Shown in pieces: positions 25,218 to 40,200 of a stretch of 64,000 bases of DNA. The position numbers were made by a program, and so were the translations under genes. The DNA is from Ophiura sarsii (Eukaryota; Echinodermata; Ophiuroidea; Amphilepidida; Ophiuridae): NCBI GenBank assembly GCA_035610835.1, contig CM069450.1:33844971-33908970 (forward strand). Direction: 5' to 3'. The notes below the pieces were generated by a model that made no database searches, had not been told where the DNA came from, and saw only the letters and a list, made by a program, of their open reading frames with translations. Each line of letters begins with the position of its first letter. Positions within the stretch are counted from its first letter, which is position 1.

Positions 25218-28200
25218 TCGTCTTCTTTTTTTTCTTCCTCCAAGCAAGAGTTTTATTAGCACAATAACTTTTTTTTCTTTACAGCATATTATACATTCTT
25301 ATAAATCCAACATTTAACATTCTCGATACAGGAGTTATAGTTTAAATATTGTTGTTAATTTGTATCAAAATGTAAACATTGATATGAGAAACAAACCCTA
25401 ATAATGTTATAAGAAAGATTCTGGTCCAGCAAAAAAAACTGTGTCCGGTTTTGGTCAGAAAATGTTTATGATTACCTATCAGGCTATGGGTTTTGTAAGA
25501 AAAATAAGCACATTGCAGAAAAGATTTAACATGTTTTAGATATTTAGATAGACATAATTATTACAGATATTCATTCTTACAAATGTAAATGATGAGATTT
25601 AGAAAAGGTCAAATCCAAATATATACAGAATGATGATATTCTTCATTTACGTTCAAGCGAATACACAATTCAAGTTAGCCCATTTATTATCATATTGATC
25701 AAGTGTATTTGTGCTTTTGTGCTTTTTACGCTATTTCATACAGGAGACATATTTAAGGATATTGCACAATCATATAAGATTAAAAATAAAATATAGTAAA
25801 TACAAATGACAGATTAGGTGTAATTAAAAGGAACTTGTGTTTCACCACTTTCCGTTGCCAATAACATTTTTAATGATGATATGGTGATAAAGGATTCAAG
25901 AAGCATATTCATACATTTTTATTTTTGGTAAACATATTAATGGCATACGAAAAAAAGCAAAACAAAAACATGCCATTTCTAAAATAAGTCAATTACAAGT
26001 ACATTATCATTTTTGCCCTACCTTCAACCAGAATATCTTCATGAAATGTTTTGAACCCATTGATAGTAGGCTCTTGCCCACTCAGCCATACTCCTTCAGC
26101 AAATTCTCCTAGATCTATCCCATTGATGTACCCCTCCAGTGTAATGTTACCGCCTTGTAAGGTACCAGTGCTGGCAATCTCAAGGGTGCCACTGAATGTC
26201 TTGGAGGCAATGATGGTCTGAGGTAGGGTGCGACTCAGGTAGGTCTGGTTTAGATGGACTAGATCTACACCATCTAGTGTGCCGTTATAGTACACAACCT
26301 AGTATAGAGAACAGTGTATAGAGAACAGTGTATATTCATTAGTCGATTTGTATAGGCAGTGAAGGGGCGAGGTAAGTCTGGTATAAATGGACTAGATCTA
26401 CACCATCTAGTGTGCCGTTTTAATAGACAACCTAGTATGTAGAGAAGAGAGTATAATGTATTCATTAGTCGATTTGTATAGGCAGTGAAGGGGTGAGGTG
26501 CCGTTATAATAGACAACCTAGTATGTAGAGAAGAGAGTTAAATGTATTCATTTGTCGATTCATTAGTCGATTAGTATAGGCAGTGAAGGGGAGAGGTAGT
26601 GTACAACTAACGTAGGACTGATTTAAAGACTAGATCTACACCATCTAGGGTGCCGTTATAGTAGACAACCTGGAGTATGGAAAAGACGGTAGAAGGTACT
26701 CATTATTCATTAGTCGATTAGTTAGGTATAGACATTGAAGGATTGAGGTAGTGTACAACCGAGGTAGAACTGGTTTAAATGAACTAGATCTACACCATCT
26801 AGGGTGCCCTTATAGTAGACAACATGGAGTATGGAAAAGAGGGTAGAAGGTATTCATTATTCATTAGTCGATTAGTTAGGTATTGAAGGTATGAGGTAGT
26901 GTACAACTAAGGTAGGACTGGTTTAAATAGACTAGATCTACACCATCTAGTGTGCCCTTATAGTAGACAATGTGGAGCATGGAAAAGAGGGTAGAAGGTA
27001 TTCATTATTCATTAGTCGATTAGTTAGGCATAGGCATTGAAGGTTTGAGGTAGTGTACAACAGAGGTAGGACTGGTTTAAATAGACTAGATCTACACTAC
27101 ATAGGGTGCCGTTATAGTATACAACCTGGAGTAGGGAAAAGAGGGTAGAAGGTTTTTTATTATTCATTAGTTGATTAGTTGGGTATAGGCATTGAGGGTT
27201 TGAGGTAGTGTACAACCGAGGTAGGACTGGTTTAAATAGACTAGATCTACACTTTCTAGGCTGCCGTTATAGTATACAACCTGGAGTAGGGAAAAGAGGG
27301 TAGAAGGTTTTCATTATTCATTAGTCAATTAGTTGGGTATAGGCATTGAGGGTTTGAGGTAGTGTACAACCGAGGTAGGACTGGTTTAAATGGACTAGAT
27401 CTACCGTTATAGTAGAAAACCAGGTGTGTGGAGAAGACGGTATTAGGTATTAATTATTCATAAGTCGATTAGTTAAATATCGGCATTGAAGGTTAAAGGT
27501 AGTGTACAACTGAGGTAGGTCTGGTTCAAATGGAATAGATCTACACAAACTACGGTGCCATACTAGTAAACAACATATTGGGGATGGAAAAGAGGATACA
27601 AAAGTCATTGGTGGGCTGTGTAAACTAAGATAAGTTTGTTAAAATGCACCTACATCTATACCATCTAAAGTACAAATGTAGTGAATTATCTAGAGTTGTC
27701 GATAAAGGTTAAAGGTAGTCATTTTAGTTAGTTTATTAGCTTAGTGTAGACAATGATAAGTAGATGAGGTATACCTTACTACGTCAACATAATCTAAGGT
27801 CCGACTGTATACGTTAATCATTAGTCATTTGGTTAACTAAATATTATCATTCAAACCAAATTTTCTAAGGTTCATATTAGTTTTACGATCAATCAATTTA
27901 ATTTAAAACAGCCTAAATATATTTGAAATGTATGGTGGGTTTTTTTCAAACGGTACCTTTAAAATGTGAAAAAATTCCAGTAGTTTAATTTTCAAATGCG
28001 ATTTGAAACACATCCTGCAGAATTCAAACTTTCAATCTCTGCACTTACTTCATAAACATTGAGGTTTTCCATGGACATCTCTGCCGTGACGCGTTGTTCT
28101 GATTTCGATGGATCCTCTGTGCGCATTGCATTTTCTGCCAGATGGGTTACGTTGACTCCGTCTACCAAGCCGTCTACATGTAGATCACTTACAAGTTCTA

Positions 28201-31200
28201 TCTCATCTGTAAGATTGAAAAATAAATAGTGGCTATAGATATGGCATGGCATCAGGCAATTATTGTTGACATAATTTTAAGACTATTAACGCTTTCCATG
28301 TGGTAGGCGTCTGCAGACGACAGTTCCAAAAATTTCACAAAATGTTTCAAAAATGTCAAAATTATTGAATTTCATCATCATATTTGGTATATCCATAAGA
28401 AATGCACTTAAATAGGTACAAACATGCCTATAGTCTATTTGGCCATCACGAGACAGTGACATAACTGCATATTCTAGTAATTGCAGCACATAACGTGTGC
28501 GCCTTCACGAGGCGCTGGCGTATACACACGAGCGCTGAGAGACAGAAGATACATACGCGTGCGTAAATGCTGCGCCTGTTAAATTACGACACTGTCCAGA
28601 GGAAGCAAAATAGAGTATAGTATTTGTTCAGTAACTCTTGAGACACACTTTGAAAGTCCGGAAAGGTTTCTGAACAAATCTGTTTTGTATACGGTAAACT
28701 AATAGCTGCGTGGAAAGTATTTATAATATCACAAAATTGAATGACTATGTTGCAGTATACAAACCTGCATAATATTCACTATACTTTGTGTCACCCCCAG
28801 TTGGGGGATCATTTCAGCGCATACTCTAGTCAATGCATCATGATATCGGGCGTGTAAATGCAACACGACGGGTTTTGCATCAGTGCGATCAAAGAAGAAT
28901 GTCAGCTACAGCGCAGAAGGTGCTGCACCTTTAACAAGATCATGCGCTGACGTCACCCCTCCCACCCCACCCCCCCCCCCCCCCTGAGCTGACACAAGAG
29001 TGGACAGCAAGATTACAATTGACCCTGATAAGATCTTATTATACAGCAATGAATCTCTTTCTTTAATCCATATACTTGGGAACACAACCCCAATATTGCT
29101 CACTGTTTATTTATTACCGCATGGTGGTTGAATTTGATGCCAAAGTATAGCTATCATATCTGTTATGTTTATTAAATAATGGCATGAACACATTTAGTCT
29201 ACACCGCTAGGCCTCTAAAGATTTTCACTTTTTTGTATCCTGATTTAAAGATCAATTGAATCAGGGAGGTTATGACTTTTGCTTCAGACAACAAGTACAT
29301 GAGATCTTCAAGGTTAGGCAAAACAAACAAAAAAGGTAATGTTGTCCTCCACAGCTTTCAGAGTGGAGGGCGGGCGGGCGTTTTTTGTTTGTTTTTTTAT
29401 TTATTTTTTAATTTTCTTTTACCAGCGGAAGCTCAAAGTTCAGCTAACAAGAAGTTGAAATCACTCTAAGAGTTGCACATATATGTTATAAACACTTAAT
29501 TTAATATTCAATGCCATTTAAACCGTAAAAAGAAATATCTGAAAAAAAGAGAGAAAAAATGGAAAACAAAAAAATCTTTCTTTTTTTAAAACAAATCGGA
29601 GCGGCCCTAAATCTGACGAGCGGGCGGTCGAGGACAACATAAATTTTTTGGGGGGGCCTTATTCATGGTAAACATGAGACCTATAAACGACTTGCAGGAA
29701 GGAGTGAGTGTGGACTAATTCCTTCCAACACACTTATGAGCAGAGGATTATCCGCCTTTACCTTCACCTGCTTCTACCCAAATATTAACTAATGTATGGT
29801 GTATAATGGTACTTTACCTATAAACATCTTGTGGCCTGTGATGGTCTGGTCCCCATCATCATAGACTATAGTCTGTTCCAGTGCACTTATATCTATACCA
29901 CACACCGTATCTGCATTTAAGTGTGTCAGTAATGTAACAGGTCCTTGCAGAGTCTTTGCACCTGTTATAACTTGATCCTGTAGAGAAAAGTACATAAGAA
30001 GAAAAAAACCTTCATATTCATCCTACAGTGATATGCCAGTGATATGCCGGTATGTCAGAACTGCAGTTACATGGTGGTCTATGGCAGAATATTGTGATGT
30101 GCCGGTATGTCAGAATACAAAATGAGGTTTTCATGCCGGTATTATGTTAAAACCCTGGCATATCACACTAATTAGTGCGGTATCTCATTAATTAATTACC
30201 TTTTTGTCTCAATTTTTTTGGAGAATAAAGAGTTTCATTTGTAGAACATAAAATTCAACTTAATTCATTTTGCCCCAAATGGCACATGTGCGGGTATGTC
30301 AGAACAGGGATGATGTGTAGGAGTGCTATATAAATGCTTATTGTTATGTTATGTTACTCATAATGTACTTTGCATTTCCATATGATTATTATAATTTCAT
30401 TAAATTTGAATCCATATCACCGGAAGAAGAAAAAAAATCCAATATGTGATGCGATCTGTGAAAACCCGCCACATGGTGGCATTTTTCATATTGGAGATAT
30501 TTATATCATAAGAAAGCTAAAACTGTGCTGATTACAGAACTGTTTCGATCATTTTTCTACGATCACTACAAAAAAAGTTATGAGTGAATGATGATTGTGA
30601 TGTCACCAAAAGCTACAAAACAAGAAATCATGAAAACAGGCCAAAAAAGATACATAATTCAATATAATAACATTATAAGGTTAATAATAAAAGTGACTTA
30701 AGTAAGTTTGTCAAGGTGAAATTTCATGAAAGATGATGACACAAAGTACTGGAAACTAATTTTCTTTAAAAAAATCTAAAAAAAAGAAAAAAGTTTTTTT
30801 ATTTTTTATTTTTTTATTTTTTCTATTTTTTCTATTTTACCCATAATCCTTAGTTCACATTTTGCGACATCCGACGGGTTTTCTCAGATCGCATCACATA
30901 TAGTAAATACTTACCGGCATATCGGTAAGAATGGCTTCCCTGCTGATGTTTACAGAATCAATTACACCAGCAATGTCTATGTGACCTTCAGATGATACAT
31001 TACTAAAGTGGATTTCAACTGAAAAACAAAGCAACAACCAATTGAGACAATTTAAAATGTCTTTACCAAAAAAACACTTTAGGGTATCTGTAACAGCATA
31101 TCTATCGACGTTTAGGGTTAGTATTGACTGAAGAGTAAATAAATAGTAGGCCAACAAAAAAAAGGTTTGTCTCAAATGACATGGAAGACTGAAAATCTAA

Positions 31201-34200
31201 TGCGGTCTGCAGATATTTTTTCTTTCTTTTTCAATTTAGACCTGATCGCCATTTGTATTTGTTTGGCCAAAAAGTTGGATTTTGCAAGATTTTTTTGAGA
31301 AAATTGAAAAAGGAAAAAAAATTGGAAAAAAAGAAGAAAAAAATTGAAAAAATAGAAAGAAAAAAAAGTAAATAAAAAAAAAGCTAACGCGGGCGGTTTC
31401 GGTCATTTGAGACAAACTTTTTTTGGGCCTTAGAACTAATGTCGAAACCGCAAATTAAAAGTTTTGCACATTTTCAAAATTACAAAAACGTGAAAATATA
31501 TGTACGGGCAAATTACAACTTATACAGTTTAAACATACCATCGATCGTGTGATCAGTAGCCAGCACCATATCATTGACTTGCCCCAGTAGATTATATCCG
31601 TTGATATTGCCCAGCACTGTCAGATTGGTCTCTGTGGCAACATCTCCCAGGAAAGTGATATCGCCCATGATGGTTTGAGTCTTGTACTGCTGTACCGTGT
31701 CACTGTACAGCGAATCAAAGTCTACCCCATCTAGGGTACCTGATAAATGGTGGGAAAACAAAACCATACTGTAAACCCACTAAATTTTGTGAGGGATTTA
31801 ATTTTCGCGAATTTCACGAATGTTGCGAAGGATGTGGATTCGCGAAAACTGACAATTTTGCATTGAAAGTAACAGTAAAATTTCCAGATTTGCGAAATTA
31901 AATGCCCGCTTAAATAGCAGTCATTTTAAATTTGCGAAATAAAGTATCCGCGAGAAATCATAGTGTTTTACAGTCTTTGGAAATAGGGTCGTCTTTTGAA
32001 TATGCTTTAATATGGTCTCAATAAGTTAACTTTTTCAAGCTCCCCCGTCAGCGTAATCAGTTAGGCGTCCACCTGCCACGCGGGTGAACAGTGATCTTTC
32101 CATAAAAAATTGACCTGTTTTTCTCCCCTGGTAGTTTATTTTCAAAGACATGATTAGGGAATTAGAGTTAATGACACATTTACATCACAAGAGAAGAAGA
32201 GAAACAGACAAAAACAGATTTTGCACAAATTTTATTTTTCGCAAAATCTGGTTTTGTAATAATCTTCAAAATGATGCTACTCACCCGTCACATTTAGTTG
32301 TTGAATCAGCGCTTCAGTCTGGAATGTCTTCTCTCCAGTCACCACATGGTCGCCAGTTTTGTACACAGCGTCGTCTGCTAGCTCCGAGATGTTGATACCT
32401 GATATTAGTCCGTCTATCGTCATGTCGTCACCAAATATCAGGCTAGCATCTTCTTTAAAGGTCTTGGTACCGGAGACGTACTGGTCACCTGCAGGTGGTT
32501 AAGATTGATTGACTGATTGTTTGATTTGTTAATTTTTTGATTGCTTGAATGTTTAAATATTTGACTGTTGTCAATTTTTGATTTTTTGATTTTTGATTTT
32601 TGATTGATTTATTTTTAATTTTTTTATTGATTGATTGATTGATGATTATATAAATTCTATGATCTTGCCTGACTTATGTAGCATATTGAGGTCCAGATCA
32701 GAAAAACTGGCCCCAAATATTTCATCATACGGTACACAAAATGGCAACCTTCAAACACGAAGATCCAGAGGGGAGGGGTGTACCTCAGATAATTTTTTGG
32801 TAGGGATGTGCTGCCAGCAAAATGAAAATTGACCCAAACATTTACCAATTTTTCGGGGGGAAATAGACCCATATGATTACCAGAAACCCATAATTTTCCG
32901 ACATATTTGACCGAATTTGCTAAAATTCCTGTGAAAAACAGCAAAATTAAGGATTGTAGACCCATAAATTTACGAAAAATGGCTATGGAAAGGGGTCATT
33001 AATTTACCAGACAGGTGAAAAATGAGACCCTATTTGGCAGGACACATCCCCGTAACCTCATATCCATCGGACGTAGATATAGGACACAACTTCTGTTTTC
33101 CTACCTGACTTCTGTAGCGTATTGAGGGCCAGATCAGATACGTTGACACCATTTAGTAGACCAGTAATAATCAGGCTACCATTTACACTCAATGCATTGG
33201 CTTGTAGATCAGTAGTAAAGGTCGTTTCCCCATATATAACTTGGGTACCATTAACACTCACAATGTCATCTAGGTCCACTCCTATGGATAGAGAGAGAGA
33301 GAGGGGGCATTATTTAATGTTATATAACGCATGAAAATATTCCTGTCATGTTATTGGTGGAAACTGCATCACGTGACATAAAATAGTTTCACCTTTTCAC
33401 CCAAATAACGGGTCAAGCGGTCAATAGTACATTTTGATGGGAGCTTTTGGACCTGGCGGTCAATAGTACATTTTGATGGGAGCTTTTGGACCTGGCAGTC
33501 GCCAGTCAACTCTGCTAAATAAGGTGAGTACCGTATCACTATCACTGATAGTTGATGAAGTGTAAAATGACAGAAATATTTTCATGCGTTATATAAAACA
33601 AATATTTAATGATCTTTATTCGGGAAATGGTGCAAACTATTGGCCCCGAGGTGACTGGAGGCCGTGGGCCTACTATTTTCCCGAGACCGGACACCATTTC
33701 CCTCATGATCATTAAATATTTGTATAATATTGCATGACTATGAAAAATACTGAGCAAGTCAAAAGACAAGTTCCGTATTTTCAATATTTAATTTAGCCAC
33801 ACAATATCATTAGGCAAAAAAAAGAAGTTATTTGTATGCACTTCAGTGAAATAATTTGGGAGGGTCAGTGGATTCATTTGTTTTGGGTATTGTTCTCATT
33901 TAGTTTCTTAGGTTTCTAGCTAGTTTGAACAGATCGTCCTTGTGTTTATGTTCAAAAACAGAACATTTTCTTGCTTAGATGTACTTGGATGCAGTTTACC
34001 CTCTAAAAATAAAATAAAAACCATACAGACGACAAAGAAAAAAACCTGAAAAATAACCCCAAGTTAACAACGACTATGTGATATTTGTAAACAGCTCAAA
34101 AAGTGGTTTATTTCATTTTACCACTAAAACTAAACAATAATTAGCCAGTGAAGCATACACTGTTTCATCTCGTGGACAAGGCATGAAGAACAAAGTATCA

Positions 34201-37200
34201 TTTCAAAAGTCTAAAATGGTTTCTTGCTCAACTATTCAAGCTGCTTGAAAAAATATATATATATAAAAATAATTTTAGAAATTAAATTTAAAAAGAGCGA
34301 TGCCAGATGTTGGTGTTTTTGGGTCGGTCGCGAGGGAAAAACAAACAATTTTTGCCTCACTCTGCAATATGAAGCGGATGTATAAGATCAGGTTGAATGG
34401 TTTTCAATTGAGGTATTGGGAAAAATACAGATGGTGAAGAAAATAATAACACTTTCCATGCGGCAGGTGTCTGCAGACGACACTCTTAAAATTTCACAAA
34501 ATGTTACAAAAATGCCAAATTTATTGAATTTCATAACCATATTTGGAATCACCATGAACAATGAATTAACAAAAGTACAAACATGCCTAGTATTGGTTCA
34601 GTAATCCTTGAGATAGACTTTGAAAGTGTTAAGATATCATACTGACTTTCCACATCACAGTAAGCTAGCGCTCAATCTCGTAATGACCAATTGTCCCTGT
34701 GTGGAATCTGATCAAGATGCAGAAATTCCAATCATCATCATCCATTCGAAGAGTGTGTTGCATGCTACTGATTTGTCATTGTAGCCAATATCATTCTGCC
34801 TATACATCCCGCCATTCAATGTTAACACTTTCCACACGGCTATTAGTTTTACCACATAAAAAACAGATTTATCAGAAACCATAAAATTTCAAAGTCGATC
34901 TTATCTCTAAAAATTCAAAATCTCAAAAAGACCCAATTTCATTACATGTTTATCCGCTGGAAAACCTGATTATTTTCCCTCTTAAGTTGAACACTGCCTG
35001 AGAGGTCTGTTTGCTCGTAGAACAAGGTGTATTTGGGGTTGGGAAGAGGGGTATTGTCGTATTACAGTGAATCTCTTCATATAATCCTTTCCAGGGGTGG
35101 AAATAAGACCCGCCCGCCCGCCCTTAGTGGGTAACTTTCATGTCGGGCGGGTGAAGATGCAAAGGTACCCGTCCAACTGGCGGGTAACATTTTTGAAGCT
35201 CATAGTGTAAGTAACATTAAGTTCGGGGTAATTTCATCATCAGCGTGTGTCATGATGATAGAGGAGATCAGGTTGATAAGAGATTAAAGCTAGTAAGAGA
35301 GTATCGGATTGATGAACATATGAATATGAGGAGCTGTTACGGGCTAGGGTTACAGTGGAACATCGTACACTAAATAAAGACAAAAACATGTAATTGTAAC
35401 ATCATTTAACAGTTTTAACTCATTTAACTCTTGCTCTTAATTGTTTGCTGCAAAATATTATGAAAAACCTTTGGCTGGTGGAATTTTTGTCGGCAGGTAA
35501 ATTCTATGAGTTACCTGCCCGACTGGCTAGTTGAAAAAAATCTGAAGTTCCACCACTGATCCTTACCGTCAATCAAACCATTCACCCACAGATCATCCTC
35601 CAACACAACATCATTGACAAAGGTGAAATTAGCCGTCAGCTCTTGCAATGTCGACCTCGTTGTCATGACCACATCTCTGTAGAAATTTTGCAGGTTAATT
35701 CCATTCACATAACCTGTCACGTTGAGGTAGCCATCGGACAGCACATCCTTTGTAAAGGTCTTCATGCCGAGTATGTCCTCTAGTGACCCCTGGATCACCA
35801 GGTCAGGTAGGGTCAGGTTGTTGCCAAGGTCGTGGTTGTCATTGGTGACCAGTGCCTGTTCGAACTGCAAGGTAATGGTTAAGAAAAAATATGTAACTGT
35901 TAGTGTGATTCTTAAACAGCTAAGAAAGTTTAAGCAATCCCCATTGGTTCTCAGATAAATTGGTGATATTTATACGAGACAAGATAACACGGGTAGGCAA
36001 AGCGTAAATTCGGAAGCGCGGCCACCCTCATGCAGTGTGTAGTACAAGGCTCAAGATAACAGGGTTTTTTACCAGGAGCTACTTTTTTCAAAAGTAGCGC
36101 CCGGATCATGGGATTTATTGAGAACCAGGAGCTACTTTCAGTCTACCGGGAGCTAACTTTTTATTAAATCGTATTGTCAAATTGAAATTCGATGTCTTAG
36201 GCAAGCTTACCGATCATCAACGGGCGCTGGTTTGGACAAAATATCAGCGCTCGGTTGTTTATTTTTCAGCATTTCTGGGCGCTATGGCAGGAGGACCGAG
36301 GGGTTAAAATCGCCCACCGCCCGCTTATCTTGAGCCTTGGTGTAGTAACTGTGGCTTTGATCATAATGCTTACTACTGTTGTGCGCCTTACTGCGTGTTA
36401 ATGCGACGCATAGGATTGGATGGAATGTTTGTGGGTTATTCAATTATAGACAAGGGTAAAAGTTGTCATACATGCTTTCCATAGCAGCCATGGATTATGA
36501 GTGCTCTCTCAGTTGAGTTATTCCCTTTTGTATTTTTGCATTATTGGTGTTATTATTAGTTCACATACAAATTTTGACATTGTCTATTTGTTATTTATAA
36601 AAACAACAATAGCTTAATGAATACTGGTAATAAGGAAAACATATATTAATGTAATCATGTAAGGCCAACCAAAAAAATAAAGTTTGTTTCCAGTAGTGCG
36701 CACACATTTAATTTTGATGCTTGATTCTTGTGCATTTTTAAAAAAATTATAGAAAACTATTGATAGGGCGCCATCTTTTTTGTCGAAATTGTGTCCAGCA
36801 TGTTTCAAGATGGCAAACCTCAGACACAGAAGCCCGCATAAGAGTGACAAAAATGCACAGATTTGACTAAATAAACCCATTATAAGTGAATCTCCACTAT
36901 TAGCAGAAAATTATATGTATTTTTAGTAATTTCAAGTCGAGAAAAGCAGAAGCAAAAAACCCACAAAAAAACCCTGCATTTGGCATTTGATTTTTCAGGC
37001 TTGCTACTGGAAACATTTTTTTCTTCTTCCTAACTGTTTAGATTGTTTCGTTTAAAATACATAATATATTCATTAATGTATAAAGGCTTATTCAATAAAC
37101 TCACAAAACCTAAACTCAGACTCAGCAATTATAACTCAAATGAATACAAAACAAATTATGACAACTTCCTTTTACACCTCAAGAAAAGATGCAAGTTATT

Positions 37201-40200
37201 ATAGTGAATTCATCGAAGAGCGATCTTTGGTGCTTGGATGGGCAGGGGTGATGAGCAAAAATACGATGTACGGTCTTCTGGCGTATATTTGCTAGTTGTT
37301 GAAGGATTTCATTTTATTCCAACCTCCAGTCGAACCTCATCTATAAATGTGAATTGAAACAATTAAGCTGAATGCCTTTTACTCAATATACACAACACTG
37401 TTTCAATGCATATTATTCTCATCACACACATGCACATATAGCAGCTATGTCTAGTGTACCATTCAAAAAGATACAAATATCGAACCATTTGCGCATTATC
37501 TGAAATCAAAAGGCTTTGAAATCATCTCCTGTTACTTCAAGCATATCAATAAAACCACAAAGCTGAAAACTATCGAAAGTGATGGACTTTGAACATTTAC
37601 CATAATGTGTAGGAGGCCACGTTTAATTTTTTTATTTGCTATCTTCAATGTTTCCAACAGTAAATAATGTTTATTTTCAGGTTGGAGCCTACTGGCTTAT
37701 AGTGTGATAAAATGGTTGTCAAATGATATGAAACTCCGTATCCCTATATTCTGTTTGTCCGAATCAACCTAATTTCCTTGTTTAGTATAGAAAGAAACAA
37801 ATACGGGAGTAATTCTGTTATACCCTTCACAGAGGTATTCATAGTGCATGATTTTTAAGAACGACGCATACTACCGATGGAGGTGTGTAGGGTATAACAG
37901 AATTATGCCCAACTACGCTTACAATAGTATATGGTATCAATATTGAAAGGCAAGATTATCATTTTCAAACATATATTATACAATTTTGAATGTTGACAAA
38001 CTTAATAGAGTTTTATTTTCTGACTAGTAAAATGAAAGATTGTCTTCATCACTGGGTCTATCACTCTATATGTACCTGTTCATAGAGGTAGCTATATATA
38101 GGCCTGTAGTAGAGCTTACAAAATGGCACCAAATAAGACATGAGATGCAGCCATAGTGCTTGCTAGATTTAAAGCATTTTTTGAAATGGAGAAATTGGAA
38201 GGGAAAGCTACCTGTCTTAGCAAAGTCTTGGAGAGGATGCAGATGGCAACGGGACTCGGAAGAAGTCGCATCCAGAGGATTCTAAAACGATCAAGGAAAT
38301 ATGAGCGGAGCAAAATGATCGGAAGGCCATTGTCCGAAAAGTTCATCAATTCTACCAAAGGAAAGAGTTTCCTACGCTGGAACAAGTTATTAAATTTGTT
38401 AGAGAGGACCTTAACTTCTCTGGCGGAAGAACAACTCTATGGAAAGCTCTAACACCGATGGGATTTAAATTCAAAATGCAGAATGGAAGGAAATTTATCA
38501 TGGAACCTCCAGAGATAGTTTTCAACATCATCAATACATACAAATAATTCTCCAATCCAAACCCCCATCTCATATAATGAATTTAGATGAGACATGGATT
38601 AATACCAGTCATACTAACAGTATATACTGGATAGACAGCAAAGGCAAAGGCAGTTTTCAAACTCCTTTGGGCAAAGGAAAACGCTTGATTATAGTTCATG
38701 CTGGAAGTGCAGATGGTTTTGTAAAGGATCGAAGCCAAACTCAGTTTTGTGGCAAAAAGTGACACTGGTGACTACCATAATGAGATGAATGGCAAGCATT
38801 TTGAAGAATGGATGGCCACCAAAGTCTTTCCAAACATTCCTGAACACTAAACTCCGTGATCATAATGGACAATGCAAGTTACCATAGTGTGATAAGAGAA
38901 AAAATACTAGCATCAAGTAGTTTAAAGGCCGAAATGCAGGAATGGCTGACAAAACAAAACATTTCTTACTCAAATTCACTGAAGAAACCTCAACTTTACA
39001 ATATCATTAAGCTGCACAAACCACGGAACCTAAAATACCGAATTGACGACTTGGCAAAAGAAAATGGACATGAAATAATCAGGCTACCGCCTTATCACTG
39101 CGATTTAAATCCGGAGGAATTAATTTGGGCTAACATCAAGGGATACATCGCCAGAAATAACAAGAACTTCAATATGGCATCCATTAAAAAACTTTTTGAC
39201 GAGGCAATAGATCATATTTCACAAACAGACTGGCAAAATGCTATCAAGCATGTTCTATTGGATAGATGATCACATAAGTGATATAGAAAGTGAGCAGATA
39301 CTCATCAAGCTTGGTGAAGACTCTGCTACAGAATCAAGATTCAAGTGATGATGAGGACCAGCAGTAGGTAAGTCAATTAAACCAAATATGATAATGAAAT
39401 TCAATAATTTTGACATTTTTGAACATTTAGTGACATTTTGGAATGTCGTCTGCAGATGCCTGCCGTAAAGAAAGTGTTAATGCAAAGCTCCACAGTTTGT
39501 GTATACATATTAAAAAACAAATTTGTTTTGAATTGGATGTTCCTCAATGAAAAAATAAAGAATTATTTTGAGAATCAAAATTATTCTGATTTGCCTAACG
39601 CGACAAGGCCTCCGCACATTGATTTGTGTAGGTTGCTTCTCTGTGTTAGCAACCCATTCTTTGTCCAATCAGGATTGCTGATCAGCGAATTTTGCTTTTA
39701 TTCGACAGTCTTGCGATCTATTCCTCGATAATTAACATAAACGTCCTAAAAAGGATTCCAAAATATCATTGATATTGATATAATTTGTGTTTCCACAGCA
39801 CCAGAGAAGCTGGTAGCTGATTGTGTGTGAATATATAATAATTTGTTGGGCAATTAAAATGCCCAAGTGGTATGCTAGCAATTAGCACACAGCACCTATA
39901 CTTTTGTGTCGCTTTTCTCTCATTCATAGAGTCTGTAGGCAAACCCTTTTAGGTGGACACTGCATGGCACTGCAGAAATATCTGTTCATGCTCTGCTTCA
40001 TACAACAGCATGTATCAGGTAAAACTGTCCAATGGTTGGTTATGCATAGGAAGTGTTGTTTTATACATGTTCAGGGGCAAGATCCCTTATTTAGGCTATA
40101 TTAAAAAAATATTTTGTCTCAAAGCTCTCCCGATTTTCAAAACCTAATGTGGAATGCGGTTTTTTTAAGATTTTTTTATTTTTTATAAATATAAAATATT

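Noticed and set aside
32045..32100. tRNA gene near CAGCGTAATCAGTTAGGCG
   Set aside because: Only an A-box-like stretch is present. No B box or cloverleaf, so at most a fragment of a SINE head.
34822..39480. A single 4.6-kb transposon bounded by the two piggyBac-like ends and carrying the transposase
   Set aside because: Exon 5 of the host gene lies between the ends, and the transposase belongs to the Tc1-mariner group, not piggyBac. The ends are separate MITE fragments.
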